Of a DNA stretch of 64,000 bases, positions 36,956-44,441 are shown one piece after another. This stretch comes from Xanthomonas translucens pv. cerealis (GTDB lineage: Bacteria > Pseudomonadota > Gammaproteobacteria > Xanthomonadales > Xanthomonadaceae): assembly GCF_006838285.1 (NCBI RefSeq), contig NZ_CP038228.1:496001-560000 (forward strand), written 5' to 3'. A program made the position numbers and the translations under genes. Position 1 is the first letter of the stretch. The number at the start of each line of letters is the position of its first letter. The notes beneath the pieces are model-generated. The model made no database searches and was not told the origin of the DNA. It worked only from the letters and a program-made list of their open reading frames with translations.

Positions 36956-37779
36956 ATGTGTCCGATGCCGGCCAGGCGCTGGTCTGGCTGCACTCGCAGG
37001 GCCTCGGGCTGGTGCTCTTGCTGGCTCTGGCGAGCGTGCGTTGCTTCGTGCTGTTCATGGTGCTGCCGGCGACCGGAGAAGAGGCCATTCCGGGAGCCGC
37101 ACGCAATGGCGTGGTGTACCTGCTGGGAGGCTTCGTCGCCTATGGCCAGCCGCCCGATCTGGTGGCGCGGATGGATCCGCTGAGCATGTTCGCGCTGGTC
37201 GGCAAGGAGGCCTTCGTCGGCCTGATGATCGGCTATGCCGCATCAACCATCTTCTGGGTGGCGCAGAACGTAGGCACGGTGATCGATGACCTGGCCGGTT
37301 TCAACAACGTGCAGATGAGCAATCCGCTGCGCGGAGACCAGAGCACCCCGGTGTCCAATACGATCCTGCAGACCGCCATCACGCTGTTCTATGTGCTCGG
37401 TGGAATGAGCATGCTGCTGGGCACCGTGTTCGAATCCTACCGTTGGTGGCCGCTGGCAACGCTGCAGCCGGATACGAGCCAGATTGCTACCCAGTTCGTG
37501 CTGCAGACTACCGACAACCTGATGACGGCGACGGTCAAGCTATCTGCACCGGTGATGCTGGTCCTGGTGCTTGTGGACCTGGGTTTCGGCCTGGTCGCGC
37601 GCAGTGCCGACAAGCTCGAGCCGTCCAACCTGAGCCAGCCGGTGCGCGGGGCGTTGGCGTTGCTGATGCTGGCCTTGCTGATGCAAGTATTCGTTTCGCA
37701 GTTGCTGGACGAACTGTCCTTCGTTCACTTTCAGGCCAAGATCGGCCAGTTCCTGAGCGGGTCTCCTGCTACCCACTGA
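36952..37779 (+). CDS. hrcT: HrcT, export apparatus membrane protein (SctT)
   Basis: Inner-membrane component of the T3S export gate, 275 residues with about six transmembrane helices. Typical FliR/SctT features include GKEAFVGLMIGYAASTIFW and FNNVQMSNPLRGDQSTPVSN in the central loop. The ATG overlaps the hrpB7 stop by 4 nt. It is the last gene of the hrpB operon; hrpX follows after 377 nt on the same strand rather than hrcC directly. Confidence 0.95.
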   Translation: MNVSDAGQALVWLHSQGLGLVLLLALASVRCFVLFMVLPATGEEAIPGAARNGVVYLLGGFVAYGQPPDLVARMDPLSMFALVGKEAFVGLMIGYAASTIFWVAQNVGTVIDDLAGFNNVQMSNPLRGDQSTPVSNTILQTAITLFYVLGGMSMLLGTVFESYRWWPLATLQPDTSQIATQFVLQTTDNLMTATVKLSAPVMLVLVLVDLGFGLVARSADKLEPSNLSQPVRGALALLMLALLMQVFVSQLLDELSFVHFQAKIGQFLSGSPATH

Positions 37780-38156
37780 GCGCCCGTCGCCGCGCGTTTG
37801 CCTCGTTTTCGCTGCCGCCTTCGCCTTCGCAGCCACTGCGCCGGCGTTGTTGGTCTGCGCTCGCTGCCGGCGTGCCGAGGTCGACGGGCCGAATTTGTAT
37901 TTTCGAATATTATTCAATTATTGACCATCGTGCACTGTATGAGTTGCGCTGTCTATCGCTGGCAGCCCCGCAGAATCAATAGGTTGAAGGTGTTTGTCTG
38001 CGAAAGGCGACAGAATGAGACTTTTTGATCATCGTCCTGGGGTTATTTGCGGGATTCTGTTGCGGCGTCTACCTACAATGCATTGCGCCATCGCACCGCA
38101 TGTGCTGCAGACGTTTCTTGCGGTTCTTCCTCTCACTCCCCCGGAGAGAAAACGTT
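37780..38156 (+). other. hrcT-hrpX intergenic region
   Basis: 377 nt without a supported gene. It holds the most AT-rich stretch of the T3S island (about 37890-37960), with a small perfect dyad GAATA-T-TATTC at 37905-37915. No TTCG-N16-TTCG box is present; three TTCG tetramers around 37808-37829 have the wrong spacing. No terminator is obvious, so read-through from hrcT is possible. HrpG is expected to act in this region if hrpX has its own promoter. Confidence 0.45.
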
Positions 38157-39578
38157 ATGTTTCTGACCACCTATCTTGCTGCGATCTCTGCATTAACCCA
38201 TAACGAAACTTTGCCGAATTATTCGAAGAAGATTCTAGACGGAGCTTGGCCGCAGGCACTGCAATACCTGCATCATCGTCGCGATCAGGAGCATGAGGAC
38301 GGCGTCGGCGAGGCGAGTCTGTTATGCGCCATCGGCGATGGGTTGTTGATGATGGAATACGAAGAGGAGGCTGAGGAGTCCTATCGCCTGGCGCAGAAGC
38401 GGATGCGCAACGGCGGCGCGGACCTGCGTCTGCTCTCCTGTCGCAATACCGCCTGGCAGATGCTTCAGCAGCGCAGGCTCAGCGCCGCCTTGAACTGTTT
38501 CGGCCAATTGGCGGTGGATCGCGATGCCGATCAGCTGCTGCGGACGGAAAGCCTGATGGGCAAGGCGCTGTCGCACTTCCACCTGGGCCAGAGCATGCAG
38601 GCGCTGCAGGTCGTGGATCGCGCACAGGAAGCGGCGGCGGAGACCGAGACCGCCAAGCTGCTGGTGCCGGTCGTTCATGCCATGCGCCTGGACATGCTCG
38701 CGCAGTTGAGCATCCGCCGCTCCGAGCGGCTGATCGATCATGTCTTCTGGCAGGCTGCGGCATGCAACGAGAGATGGACCGGCACCTTCGATGCCGACGA
38801 GATCGACCGTTGCGTCGCCCAGGTCGCCGCGGCGATGCCGATCCTGGCGCGGCGGCTGCAGTTCGTGCGCGCCTTGTTGCGGATCGCCAGCGAAGATGTC
38901 AGCGCTTTCGATGCGGTTTACGACGCGATTCCGCAGCCTGCTGCGGCGTGTGGCCGCAACTCGCGGCATGGCCCCAAGCTGGAGCTGGCCCTGGCGGCGC
39001 TGGCCGCCGGTCGCGTCGACCTGGCCGAGCGCGCATTGGCCGGCGTGGTCAGGCAGGTATCGATGCGCTGGGATCTGGAACTGGAGTATTGCCAGGCCAA
39101 GATCTGCCATGCGTCCGGACGTACCGAGCAAGCCCTGCGCCTGTATAACCGCTATGCGCTGGATGCGGTGCAATGCCTGCGCAGCGAAGTGCAGATTGCG
39201 CGATCGCTGGAAGACCGCCCTGCGGCGCAGCTCAGCGACGACATTTCGGCGCGCTTGCCGGCAAAGTACCGTCGTGCCTATGCTTACATGCTGGAAAACG
39301 TGCATCGTCCCGACCTGTCGATCAACGAAGTGGCAGCGCAGATCGGGGTGACTGGGCGCGCCTTGCAGTTGGCGTTCAAAGCCGCCACTGGCATGTCGCC
39401 TACCCAGGTGCTGCGCCGTTACCGCATGCAGGGCATTCGCGATGAGCTGCTGTCCGAATCCGGCTGCGGCGGAGTGCTGCAGGCGGCCGAGCATTGGGGC
39501 GTGGTCAGCCGTTCGGCGCTGGTCAAGTGCTATCGGCGGCAGTTCGACGAAGTTCCGGCCGAAACCTTGCAGCGCTAA
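38157..39578 (+). CDS. hrpX: HrpX, AraC-family activator of PIP-box promoters
   Basis: Transcription activator that binds PIP boxes and turns on T3S and effector genes under HrpG control. The 473-residue product starts MFLTTYLAAISALTHN, closely matching the known HrpX N-terminus, followed by TLPNYSKKILDGAWPQAL. The central region is TPR-like helical. The C-terminal AraC domain is clear (LSINEVAAQIGVTGRALQLA, ATGMSPTQVLRRYRMQG). ATG 38157 has GGAGAG 10 nt upstream; the longer frame adds 44 non-conserved residues. Unusually it sits between hrcT and hrcC, 11 nt before hrcC. Confidence 0.95.
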   Translation: MFLTTYLAAISALTHNETLPNYSKKILDGAWPQALQYLHHRRDQEHEDGVGEASLLCAIGDGLLMMEYEEEAEESYRLAQKRMRNGGADLRLLSCRNTAWQMLQQRRLSAALNCFGQLAVDRDADQLLRTESLMGKALSHFHLGQSMQALQVVDRAQEAAAETETAKLLVPVVHAMRLDMLAQLSIRRSERLIDHVFWQAAACNERWTGTFDADEIDRCVAQVAAAMPILARRLQFVRALLRIASEDVSAFDAVYDAIPQPAAACGRNSRHGPKLELALAALAAGRVDLAERALAGVVRQVSMRWDLELEYCQAKICHASGRTEQALRLYNRYALDAVQCLRSEVQIARSLEDRPAAQLSDDISARLPAKYRRAYAYMLENVHRPDLSINEVAAQIGVTGRALQLAFKAATGMSPTQVLRRYRMQGIRDELLSESGCGGVLQAAEHWGVVSRSALVKCYRRQFDEVPAETLQR

Positions 39579-39589
39579 CAGGAGGATTA

Positions 39590-41440
39590 ATGAAACAGCA
39601 ACGTTCGCGATCGTCGGCAGTGCCACGCGCGTGTTTGACAGTGGCGTTGGCGATCGCGGTGCACGCCGCCGCCGCTCCGGCGACGGCGGCCGAGGTGCCC
39701 TGGCATCGCGGCAACTTCCAGTACGTGGTCGAAAACAAGGATTTGAAGGATGTCTTGCGCGACTTCGCCTCCAGCCAGGGGGTGATGACCTGGATTTCGC
39801 CTGAGGTCAGCGGCACGGTCAGCGGCAAGTTCGCTACCCCGCCGCAGAAGTTCCTGGACACGTTGGCGTCCAGCTACGGATTCGTCTGGTATTACGACGG
39901 TACGGTGTTGCGCGTGTGGGGCGGCAACGAAGTCACCAGCGCGACCTTGACCCTGTCCGCTGCCACCACCGACCAGGTGAAGTCGGCGCTGGAGCGGATG
40001 AGCGTGGCCGATCGGCGCTTTCCGATCCGCTATGACGACAAAGCGCGAACGCTGCTCGTCTCCGGCCCGCCCGGCTATGTGGAAACGGTGTCGGCGGTGG
40101 TGCGCTCGGTGGATCACAGCAGTGCGTTGCACGACGGTACGGAGATGCGCGTCTTCCCGTTGCATTATGCCCGTGCCGCCGATCGCACCGTTCAGATGGA
40201 CGGGCAAAGCGTACAGATCCCCGGGATGGTCACCTTGCTGCGCGGCATGTACACACATGCCTCGCAGAGCTCCAGCGGGCTGCCGTTCTCGACCAACCTC
40301 ATCGAGCGCGCGCTCGCCAACAAGGAACGCTTGCGCTCGTTGGAAGAGAGTATCAATAACGGGACGCGCAGCGATCCCGGCGGTGGAGCATCGGGCGTGG
40401 GGCTGCCAAACAACTGGTTCGGTCTGGGCGGCGCTCAGGCGCCGGTGCGGCCACCGTTGCCTAGCGGCGGGCCGGCTGCCGATACCACTGCCGCACCTGC
40501 GCCGGCTGGCGCGGACTATGGTGCCGGTGCCGGTGCCGGTGCCGGCGCTGGCGCCGCTGCGCGTAGCGCGGGGCAGGGCGCCGGGGGCAGCTCGGATCTG
40601 CCCTTCATCCAGGCCGATCCGCGCGTTAACGCCGTGGTGATCCGCGATCGCCCGGAACGCATGGACGGTTACGCATCGCTGATCCAGCAACTGGACGCGC
40701 GTCCGATGCTGCTGCAGATCGACGCGACGATCATCGAGGTACAGGACGGCGCCCTGCGCGATCTCGGCGTGGACTGGCGATTGCACAACCGCCATCTGGA
40801 CCTGCAGAACGGCGACGCAAAGGGCGCTGCGCTGGGCTACCGCGCTCCCGGCGCCAACCCGGGGCTGGGCGACAGTGCCGACGGGCTGACGCCTGGCGGC
40901 GGCATGCTCACGGCCGTGCTCGGCGATGCCGGTCGTTTTCTGATGACGCGGGTGTCGGCGCTGGAGCAGAGCAATCGCGCCAAGATCGTCTCTACGCCGA
41001 AAGTGGCGACGCTGGACAACGTCGAGGCCATCATGGACCAGCGGCAACGCTTCTTCGTGCGCGTGGCAGGCTATCAGAGCGCGGATCTGTACGGGCTGTC
41101 GGCCGGCGTTTCGCTGCGGGTGTTGCCCACGGTGATACCCGATTCAGAGGCCAAGCAGATTCGCCTCGACGTGCATATCGAGGATGGGCAGTTGACATCG
41201 AAGACGGTGGACCAGATTCCGGTGATCTCTTCCAGTCAGATCAATACCGAGGCCTTCGTCAACGACGGCGAGAGCCTGCTGATCGCCGGCTACGAGAGCA
41301 ACGACGACGAGAATAGCGTGACCGGCGTTCCGGGATTGTCCAAGGTGCCGGTGTTGGGCCGCCTGTTCCAGCATCGCTCCAAGCAGCGCAGCAGCGTGCA
41401 GCGTTTGTTCCTGCTGACGCCCCACGTGGTCTCGCCCTGA
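39590..41440 (+). CDS. hrcC: HrcC, outer-membrane secretin (SctC)
   Basis: Forms the outer-membrane pore of the T3S apparatus. The 616-residue product has a signal peptide (residues 1-32, Ala-rich, ending near TAAEVPW), N-terminal secretin N-domains (WHRGNFQYVVENKDLKDVL; SYGFVWYYDG), a Gly/Ala/Pro-rich linker around residues 285-340 with a GAGAGAGAGAGA run, and a C-terminal secretin barrel (NRAKIVSTPKVATLDNVEA; GESLLIAGYE; VPVLGRLFQHRS). AGGAGG lies 5 nt before the ATG, a strong ribosome-binding site. It follows hrpX after 11 nt, so the two are probably co-transcribed. It converges on hpa1 at a 13-bp stem-loop. Confidence 0.95.
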   Translation: MKQQRSRSSAVPRACLTVALAIAVHAAAAPATAAEVPWHRGNFQYVVENKDLKDVLRDFASSQGVMTWISPEVSGTVSGKFATPPQKFLDTLASSYGFVWYYDGTVLRVWGGNEVTSATLTLSAATTDQVKSALERMSVADRRFPIRYDDKARTLLVSGPPGYVETVSAVVRSVDHSSALHDGTEMRVFPLHYARAADRTVQMDGQSVQIPGMVTLLRGMYTHASQSSSGLPFSTNLIERALANKERLRSLEESINNGTRSDPGGGASGVGLPNNWFGLGGAQAPVRPPLPSGGPAADTTAAPAPAGADYGAGAGAGAGAGAAARSAGQGAGGSSDLPFIQADPRVNAVVIRDRPERMDGYASLIQQLDARPMLLQIDATIIEVQDGALRDLGVDWRLHNRHLDLQNGDAKGAALGYRAPGANPGLGDSADGLTPGGGMLTAVLGDAGRFLMTRVSALEQSNRAKIVSTPKVATLDNVEAIMDQRQRFFVRVAGYQSADLYGLSAGVSLRVLPTVIPDSEAKQIRLDVHIEDGQLTSKTVDQIPVISSSQINTEAFVNDGESLLIAGYESNDDENSVTGVPGLSKVPVLGRLFQHRSKQRSSVQRLFLLTPHVVSP

Positions 41441-41445
41441 GTGTG

Positions 41446-41475
41446 GCGCCTCGCTCGCAGTCGCGAGCGAGGCGC
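41446..41475. terminator. 13-bp perfect stem-loop between convergent hrcC and hpa1
   Basis: GCGCCTCGCTCGC (41446-41458) is the exact reverse complement of 41463-41475, with an AGTC loop. It starts 5 nt after the hrcC stop and ends 11 nt before the hpa1 stop on the other strand, so it probably works in both directions. No T-run is present. Confidence 0.65.
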
Positions 41476-41486
41476 AGTGGCACTCC

Positions 41487-41957
41487 TCAATTGATCTGGG
41501 GGCCAGGGCCTTGCTCGAAGCTGTTGTTGCCGAAGCCGCCGCTCATGCCGCCGCCGAAGCCGCCGCCCATGCCGCCGCCCATGCCGCCGCCCTGCAACTG
41601 CTGCAGGAGCGTCGACAGTACAGCCATCAGCACCTGGCCAACGCCGTCAATGCCCTGGCCACCCTGCTGGCCACCCTGGCCGCCGCCCTGACCGGGACCC
41701 TGCCCGCCGCCGCTCTGGTCGGGACCCTGAGCGCCCTGGCCCTGCTGGCCCTGCTGGCCCTGCTGGCAATCCTGGCCCTGCTGCGGGCCCTGCAATTGCT
41801 TAAGCAGCGTCTCGATCAGCTTAAGCATCAACTGGTCGATCTGCGCGGAGGAGTTGCCACCGTCGCAGTTGTTGGAGGGGGATTGGGTGTTGGCGGTTTC
41901 GGTATTGACGTTCTGAGCAGAGGCAGCGAAGTTTCCACCGATGTTTAGAAGGCTCAT
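41487..41957 (-). CDS. hpa1: Hpa1/HpaG-type harpin
   Basis: Secreted heat-stable harpin that helps translocation and can trigger plant responses. The 156-residue product (MSLLNIGGNFAASAQ) is Gly- and Gln-rich, as in Hpa1. It has the amphipathic harpin helix IDQLMLKLIETLLKQLQ near residues 39-56, a Gln/Gly-rich middle (QQGQQGQQGQGAQG), a second helix (GVGQVLMAVLSTLLQQLQGG) and a C-terminal GGGMGGG-type repeat coded by imperfect 12-nt units. It has two Cys and some Phe, unlike the most compact harpins, and is longer than the common 137 residues. Transcription should start from the PIP box at 42063-42087. Confidence 0.9.
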   Translation of the reverse strand: MSLLNIGGNFAASAQNVNTETANTQSPSNNCDGGNSSAQIDQLMLKLIETLLKQLQGPQQGQDCQQGQQGQQGQGAQGPDQSGGGQGPGQGGGQGGQQGGQGIDGVGQVLMAVLSTLLQQLQGGGMGGGMGGGFGGGMSGGFGNNSFEQGPGPQIN

Positions 41958-42025
41958 AGTGACTATCTCAATGTCTATGGTTGAGTGATATCGACCACGA
42001 TGGTCCGGGCATCTAGCCCGGGCCT

Positions 42026-42087
42026 AAGGTAGACGCCCGATCCGCAGCGGTACCGTCGATCCACGAAATTGGACCGCCGTGAGCGAA
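42026..42087 (-). promoter_or_regulatory. hpa1: Perfect PIP box and -10 for hpa1
   Basis: On the minus strand TTCGC (42087-42083), 15 nt, TTCGT (42067-42063). The hexamer TACCTT (42031-42026) fits YANNNT and lies exactly 31 nt downstream. It is divergent from the next box, with 46 nt between them. Confidence 0.88.
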
Positions 42088-42133
42088 GAAAGAGCGTGCC
42101 AGCGGGGGTGATGCGCGGATCTTTTCGCCTTGT

Positions 42134-42195
42134 TTCGCAGAGGGAGCGATCGGTTCGGTTGAAGCGGCAAGTGTACGCGCGCCTGCACTTAGTGT
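42134..42195 (+). promoter_or_regulatory. Perfect PIP box and -10 for the 448-residue gene and hpa2
   Basis: TTCGC (42134-42138), 15 nt, TTCGG (42154-42158). TAGTGT (42190-42195) fits YANNNT, exactly 31 nt downstream. The gene begins 75 nt after the -10. This is strong evidence that the unrecognised gene belongs to the HrpX regulon. Confidence 0.88.
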
Positions 42196-42270
42196 TGGAT
42201 CGCGGCCGTCTGATCGGTCGCTGGTCCGGGCCGGAACCGGTTCACTTCGACAAAAAATGAGGACTTTTCG

Positions 42271-43617
42271 ATGAGCCTTAAAAGTTTCTTCAAAAGTATC
42301 GGGCATGGCATCACCAATGCGGTAGAAGATGTCGCACACGGCGTCGAGCAGGGGGCGAAAGACATAGCCAAAGGCGTGGAAGGTGCCGTAGAGCATGGCG
42401 TCCATGCTTTCGGCGACGTCCTGCAGGGGGATTTCAGGGGCGGGCTTCATGAATTGGGGCAGGCTGGCAAGGCCGTGGGCGACACCGCCAAGGCCGAGTT
42501 CAAGCTGGGCTTGACCGTTGGCGGGGCGATGACCGATCTGGCCCTGGGTACTGTGGCCGATGCGCATCTGAGCAAGGGCCTCACCAAGCTCGCCGAGACC
42601 GCCAAGGGCGGGCTGGACAAGGCCCGCGACGCCGTCGATAAAAGCCTGAATCAAGTCGTCGATTCCGCCGAAGGCGCGGTGGCCGGCGGCATGCGTTGCG
42701 TCGATGACGTGGCACATGGCCGTTTCGACCGCCTGGGCAAGGATAGCCTGTCCGTGGCGGGCAATGCGTTCAACCTGTGCACCTCGCTGACGCCGGAAGG
42801 CATGGTCGCCAATGTCGGCGCCAATCTCACCCGTTCGTTTATGGATGGCACGCCCCTGTCCAAGTACGCCAATGTCATCGGCGATACGATGGCGCGCAAG
42901 CCGCTGTGGATGCTGCGCGACGGCGCCAAGGACGTGGCCGAGCCGTTTCTGGATCCGCTGAAAAAGGATCTGGCCTCGGCCGACGCCGCCGTCAACCGTA
43001 CTTTGGACAAAGCGGAGAACGGCATCAGCGGCACTTTGGACAAAGCGGAGAACGGCATCAGCCGCACGTTGGCCGAAGCGGCCGTTGCCTCGGGCTTGGC
43101 GGTCCAGGGCGGCATGACGGCGCAATCGCAGACGCCGCCGCTGTCCGAGGCTCAGGAGGATGCGATTGCGCGCCAGTTGGCGGATGCCATGGAAAGGAAG
43201 GACACGCAATTCGGCGGGCAGGACAATCTGTCTATGCAGGACGGGCGCGGCGATACGCCGTTGCTGTCCAAGGCTCAGGAGGATGCGATTGCGGGCCAGT
43301 TGGCGGATGCCCTGAATGACAATCTGTCGACACAGGACGGGCGCGGCGATACGCCGCAGCTGTCCGAGGCTCAGGAGGATGCGATTGCGGGCCAGTTGGC
43401 GGATGCCCTGAATGACAATCTGTCGACACAGGACGGGCGCGGCGATACGCCGCAGCTGTCCGAGGCTCAGGAGGATGCGATTGCGCGCCAGTTGGCGGAT
43501 GCCATGGAAGGGAAGGACAAGCAATCCGGCCGGGAAGAAGGCTTGCTGGCTTCACTCTTCGGCGAACCGGCGCTTTCCGCCTCGGCGGACGTGTCGTTCC
43601 AGCTCCATACGGTGTAG
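42271..43617 (+). CDS. Unrecognised HrpX-regulated 448-residue protein with C-terminal tandem repeats
   Basis: I do not recognise this gene. The PIP box and -10 upstream, the neighbour hpa1 (divergent) and hpa2 (5 nt downstream) place it in the T3S regulon. The N-terminus MSLKSFFKSIGHGITNAVED starts an amphipathic helical region (to about residue 60) with repeated HG-V-x-x-G/A spacing. Residues 60-245 are Ala/Gly/Asp/Lys-rich helices with one mildly hydrophobic stretch (FKLGLTVGGAMTDLALG). Residues 245-275 carry 11-residue repeats (TLDKAENGISG). Residues 290-420 hold four copies of a roughly 32-residue repeat with the core LSEAQEDAIAGQLADA. No Sec signal peptide and no strong transmembrane helix are seen. 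It may be a secreted effector, a pilus-tip or helper protein, or a substitute for the missing HrpF. Function unknown. Confidence 0.85.
   Translation: MSLKSFFKSIGHGITNAVEDVAHGVEQGAKDIAKGVEGAVEHGVHAFGDVLQGDFRGGLHELGQAGKAVGDTAKAEFKLGLTVGGAMTDLALGTVADAHLSKGLTKLAETAKGGLDKARDAVDKSLNQVVDSAEGAVAGGMRCVDDVAHGRFDRLGKDSLSVAGNAFNLCTSLTPEGMVANVGANLTRSFMDGTPLSKYANVIGDTMARKPLWMLRDGAKDVAEPFLDPLKKDLASADAAVNRTLDKAENGISGTLDKAENGISRTLAEAAVASGLAVQGGMTAQSQTPPLSEAQEDAIARQLADAMERKDTQFGGQDNLSMQDGRGDTPLLSKAQEDAIAGQLADALNDNLSTQDGRGDTPQLSEAQEDAIAGQLADALNDNLSTQDGRGDTPQLSEAQEDAIARQLADAMEGKDKQSGREEGLLASLFGEPALSASADVSFQLHTV
43237..43524 (+). repeat. 96-bp tandem repeat, three copies plus a degenerate fourth
   Basis: Units begin CAGGACGGGCGCGGCGATAC at 43237, 43333 and 43429, exactly 96 bp apart, and each encodes 32 residues. 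The second and third units are nearly identical over most of their length. A related, longer-spaced copy of the core (CTGTCCGAGGCTCAGGAGGA) starts at 43141. Upstream, a 33-bp unit starting ACTTTGGACAAAGCGGAGAA is duplicated at 43000 and 43033. The near identity points to recent expansion. Confidence 0.92.
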
Positions 43618-43622
43618 CCCGT

Positions 43623-44282
43623 ATGCGACGGATAGGATGGCTGCTTGCGGCGTGGCTAGCCACGCCGCTGGCACATGCCGGTTGCTTTGAGCAGGCCGCG
43701 GCCTATCAGCAGGTCAATGCGCGCGTGCTCAAGGCCATCGCCTGGCAGGAGTCGCGCGCCCGGCCGCAGACGGTGCATCGCAACGCCAACGGCAGCATCG
43801 ACTATGGGCAGATGCAGATCAATTCGATCCATCTGCGGCGCCTGTCGCAGTACGGGGTCTCGGTGCGCGAGCTGATGGATCCCTGCGAAAGTACCTATGT
43901 GGCGGCCTGGCATCTGCGGCAGATGATGAACAAGTACGGCAATAGCTGGGCGGCGGTGGGCGCCTATCACTCGGAGACGCCGGCCGAGCGCGATCGCTAC
44001 GCGCGTTCGGTACGCCAGATCCTGGAATCGGACCAGCGGTTCGCGCGCTTCGAACAGTCGTCGGGGCCGCTGCCGCAAGGACAGGACATGCGCACGGCGC
44101 GTGCGGATGTCCAGCCTGATCGTGCGCAGGCGCAGTCGCAGGCGCAGGCGCTGCAGCAGGCGCCTGCGCGGCGTCAGTCGGCGGTCGGGAGCGATCCGGT
44201 GCAGATCGCCGAACAGATGCTACGCAAGCGTCCGCCTCCGGAGGACGATCGCTGCCTGTTCGAGGATCTGGCTGCGTGTTGA
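43623..44282 (+). CDS. hpa2: Hpa2, lysozyme-like lytic transglycosylase
   Basis: Periplasmic muramidase thought to open peptidoglycan for the T3S apparatus. The 219-residue product has a signal peptide (MRRIGWLLAAWLATPLAHA) and an SLT domain: catalytic Glu in AIAWQESRARPQ, then GSIDYGQMQINSIH and WAAVGAYHSETPAERDRYA. The last 65 residues are a Gln/Ala-rich polar tail. It starts 5 nt after the 448-residue gene and must share its transcript. In canonical clusters hpa2 lies next to hpa1; here a gene is inserted between them. Confidence 0.92.
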   Translation: MRRIGWLLAAWLATPLAHAGCFEQAAAYQQVNARVLKAIAWQESRARPQTVHRNANGSIDYGQMQINSIHLRRLSQYGVSVRELMDPCESTYVAAWHLRQMMNKYGNSWAAVGAYHSETPAERDRYARSVRQILESDQRFARFEQSSGPLPQGQDMRTARADVQPDRAQAQSQAQALQQAPARRQSAVGSDPVQIAEQMLRKRPPPEDDRCLFEDLAAC

Positions 44283-44441
44283 ACGGCGCGCGCCGGGGCA
44301 TGCCCTGGCGCGTAAGCAGGCACCGGCGCGCTGTCGGCCGTGTCCAGCGGTACCGCAGGTAGCGCATCGGCTTGCGGTACCGGTTTCAGTCTCTTGCCGT
44401 GCGAGCGTCCGCGCCGGGCGCCGGCGCGTTGCGATTCGGAT

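Noticed and set aside
37808..37829. Possible PIP box upstream of hrpX
   Set aside because: Three TTCG tetramers occur but none are separated by 16 nt, so the box rule is not met.
41511..41948. Ala/Leu-rich plus-strand frame antisense to hpa1
   Set aside because: Its composition is the complement of the Gly/Gln repeats of the harpin; hpa1 is supported by PIP box, helix motif and position.
43141..43530. TAL-effector-like or CRISPR-like array
   Set aside because: The repeats are 96 bp, in frame and contiguous without spacers, and encode neither 34-residue TAL units nor a CRISPR layout.
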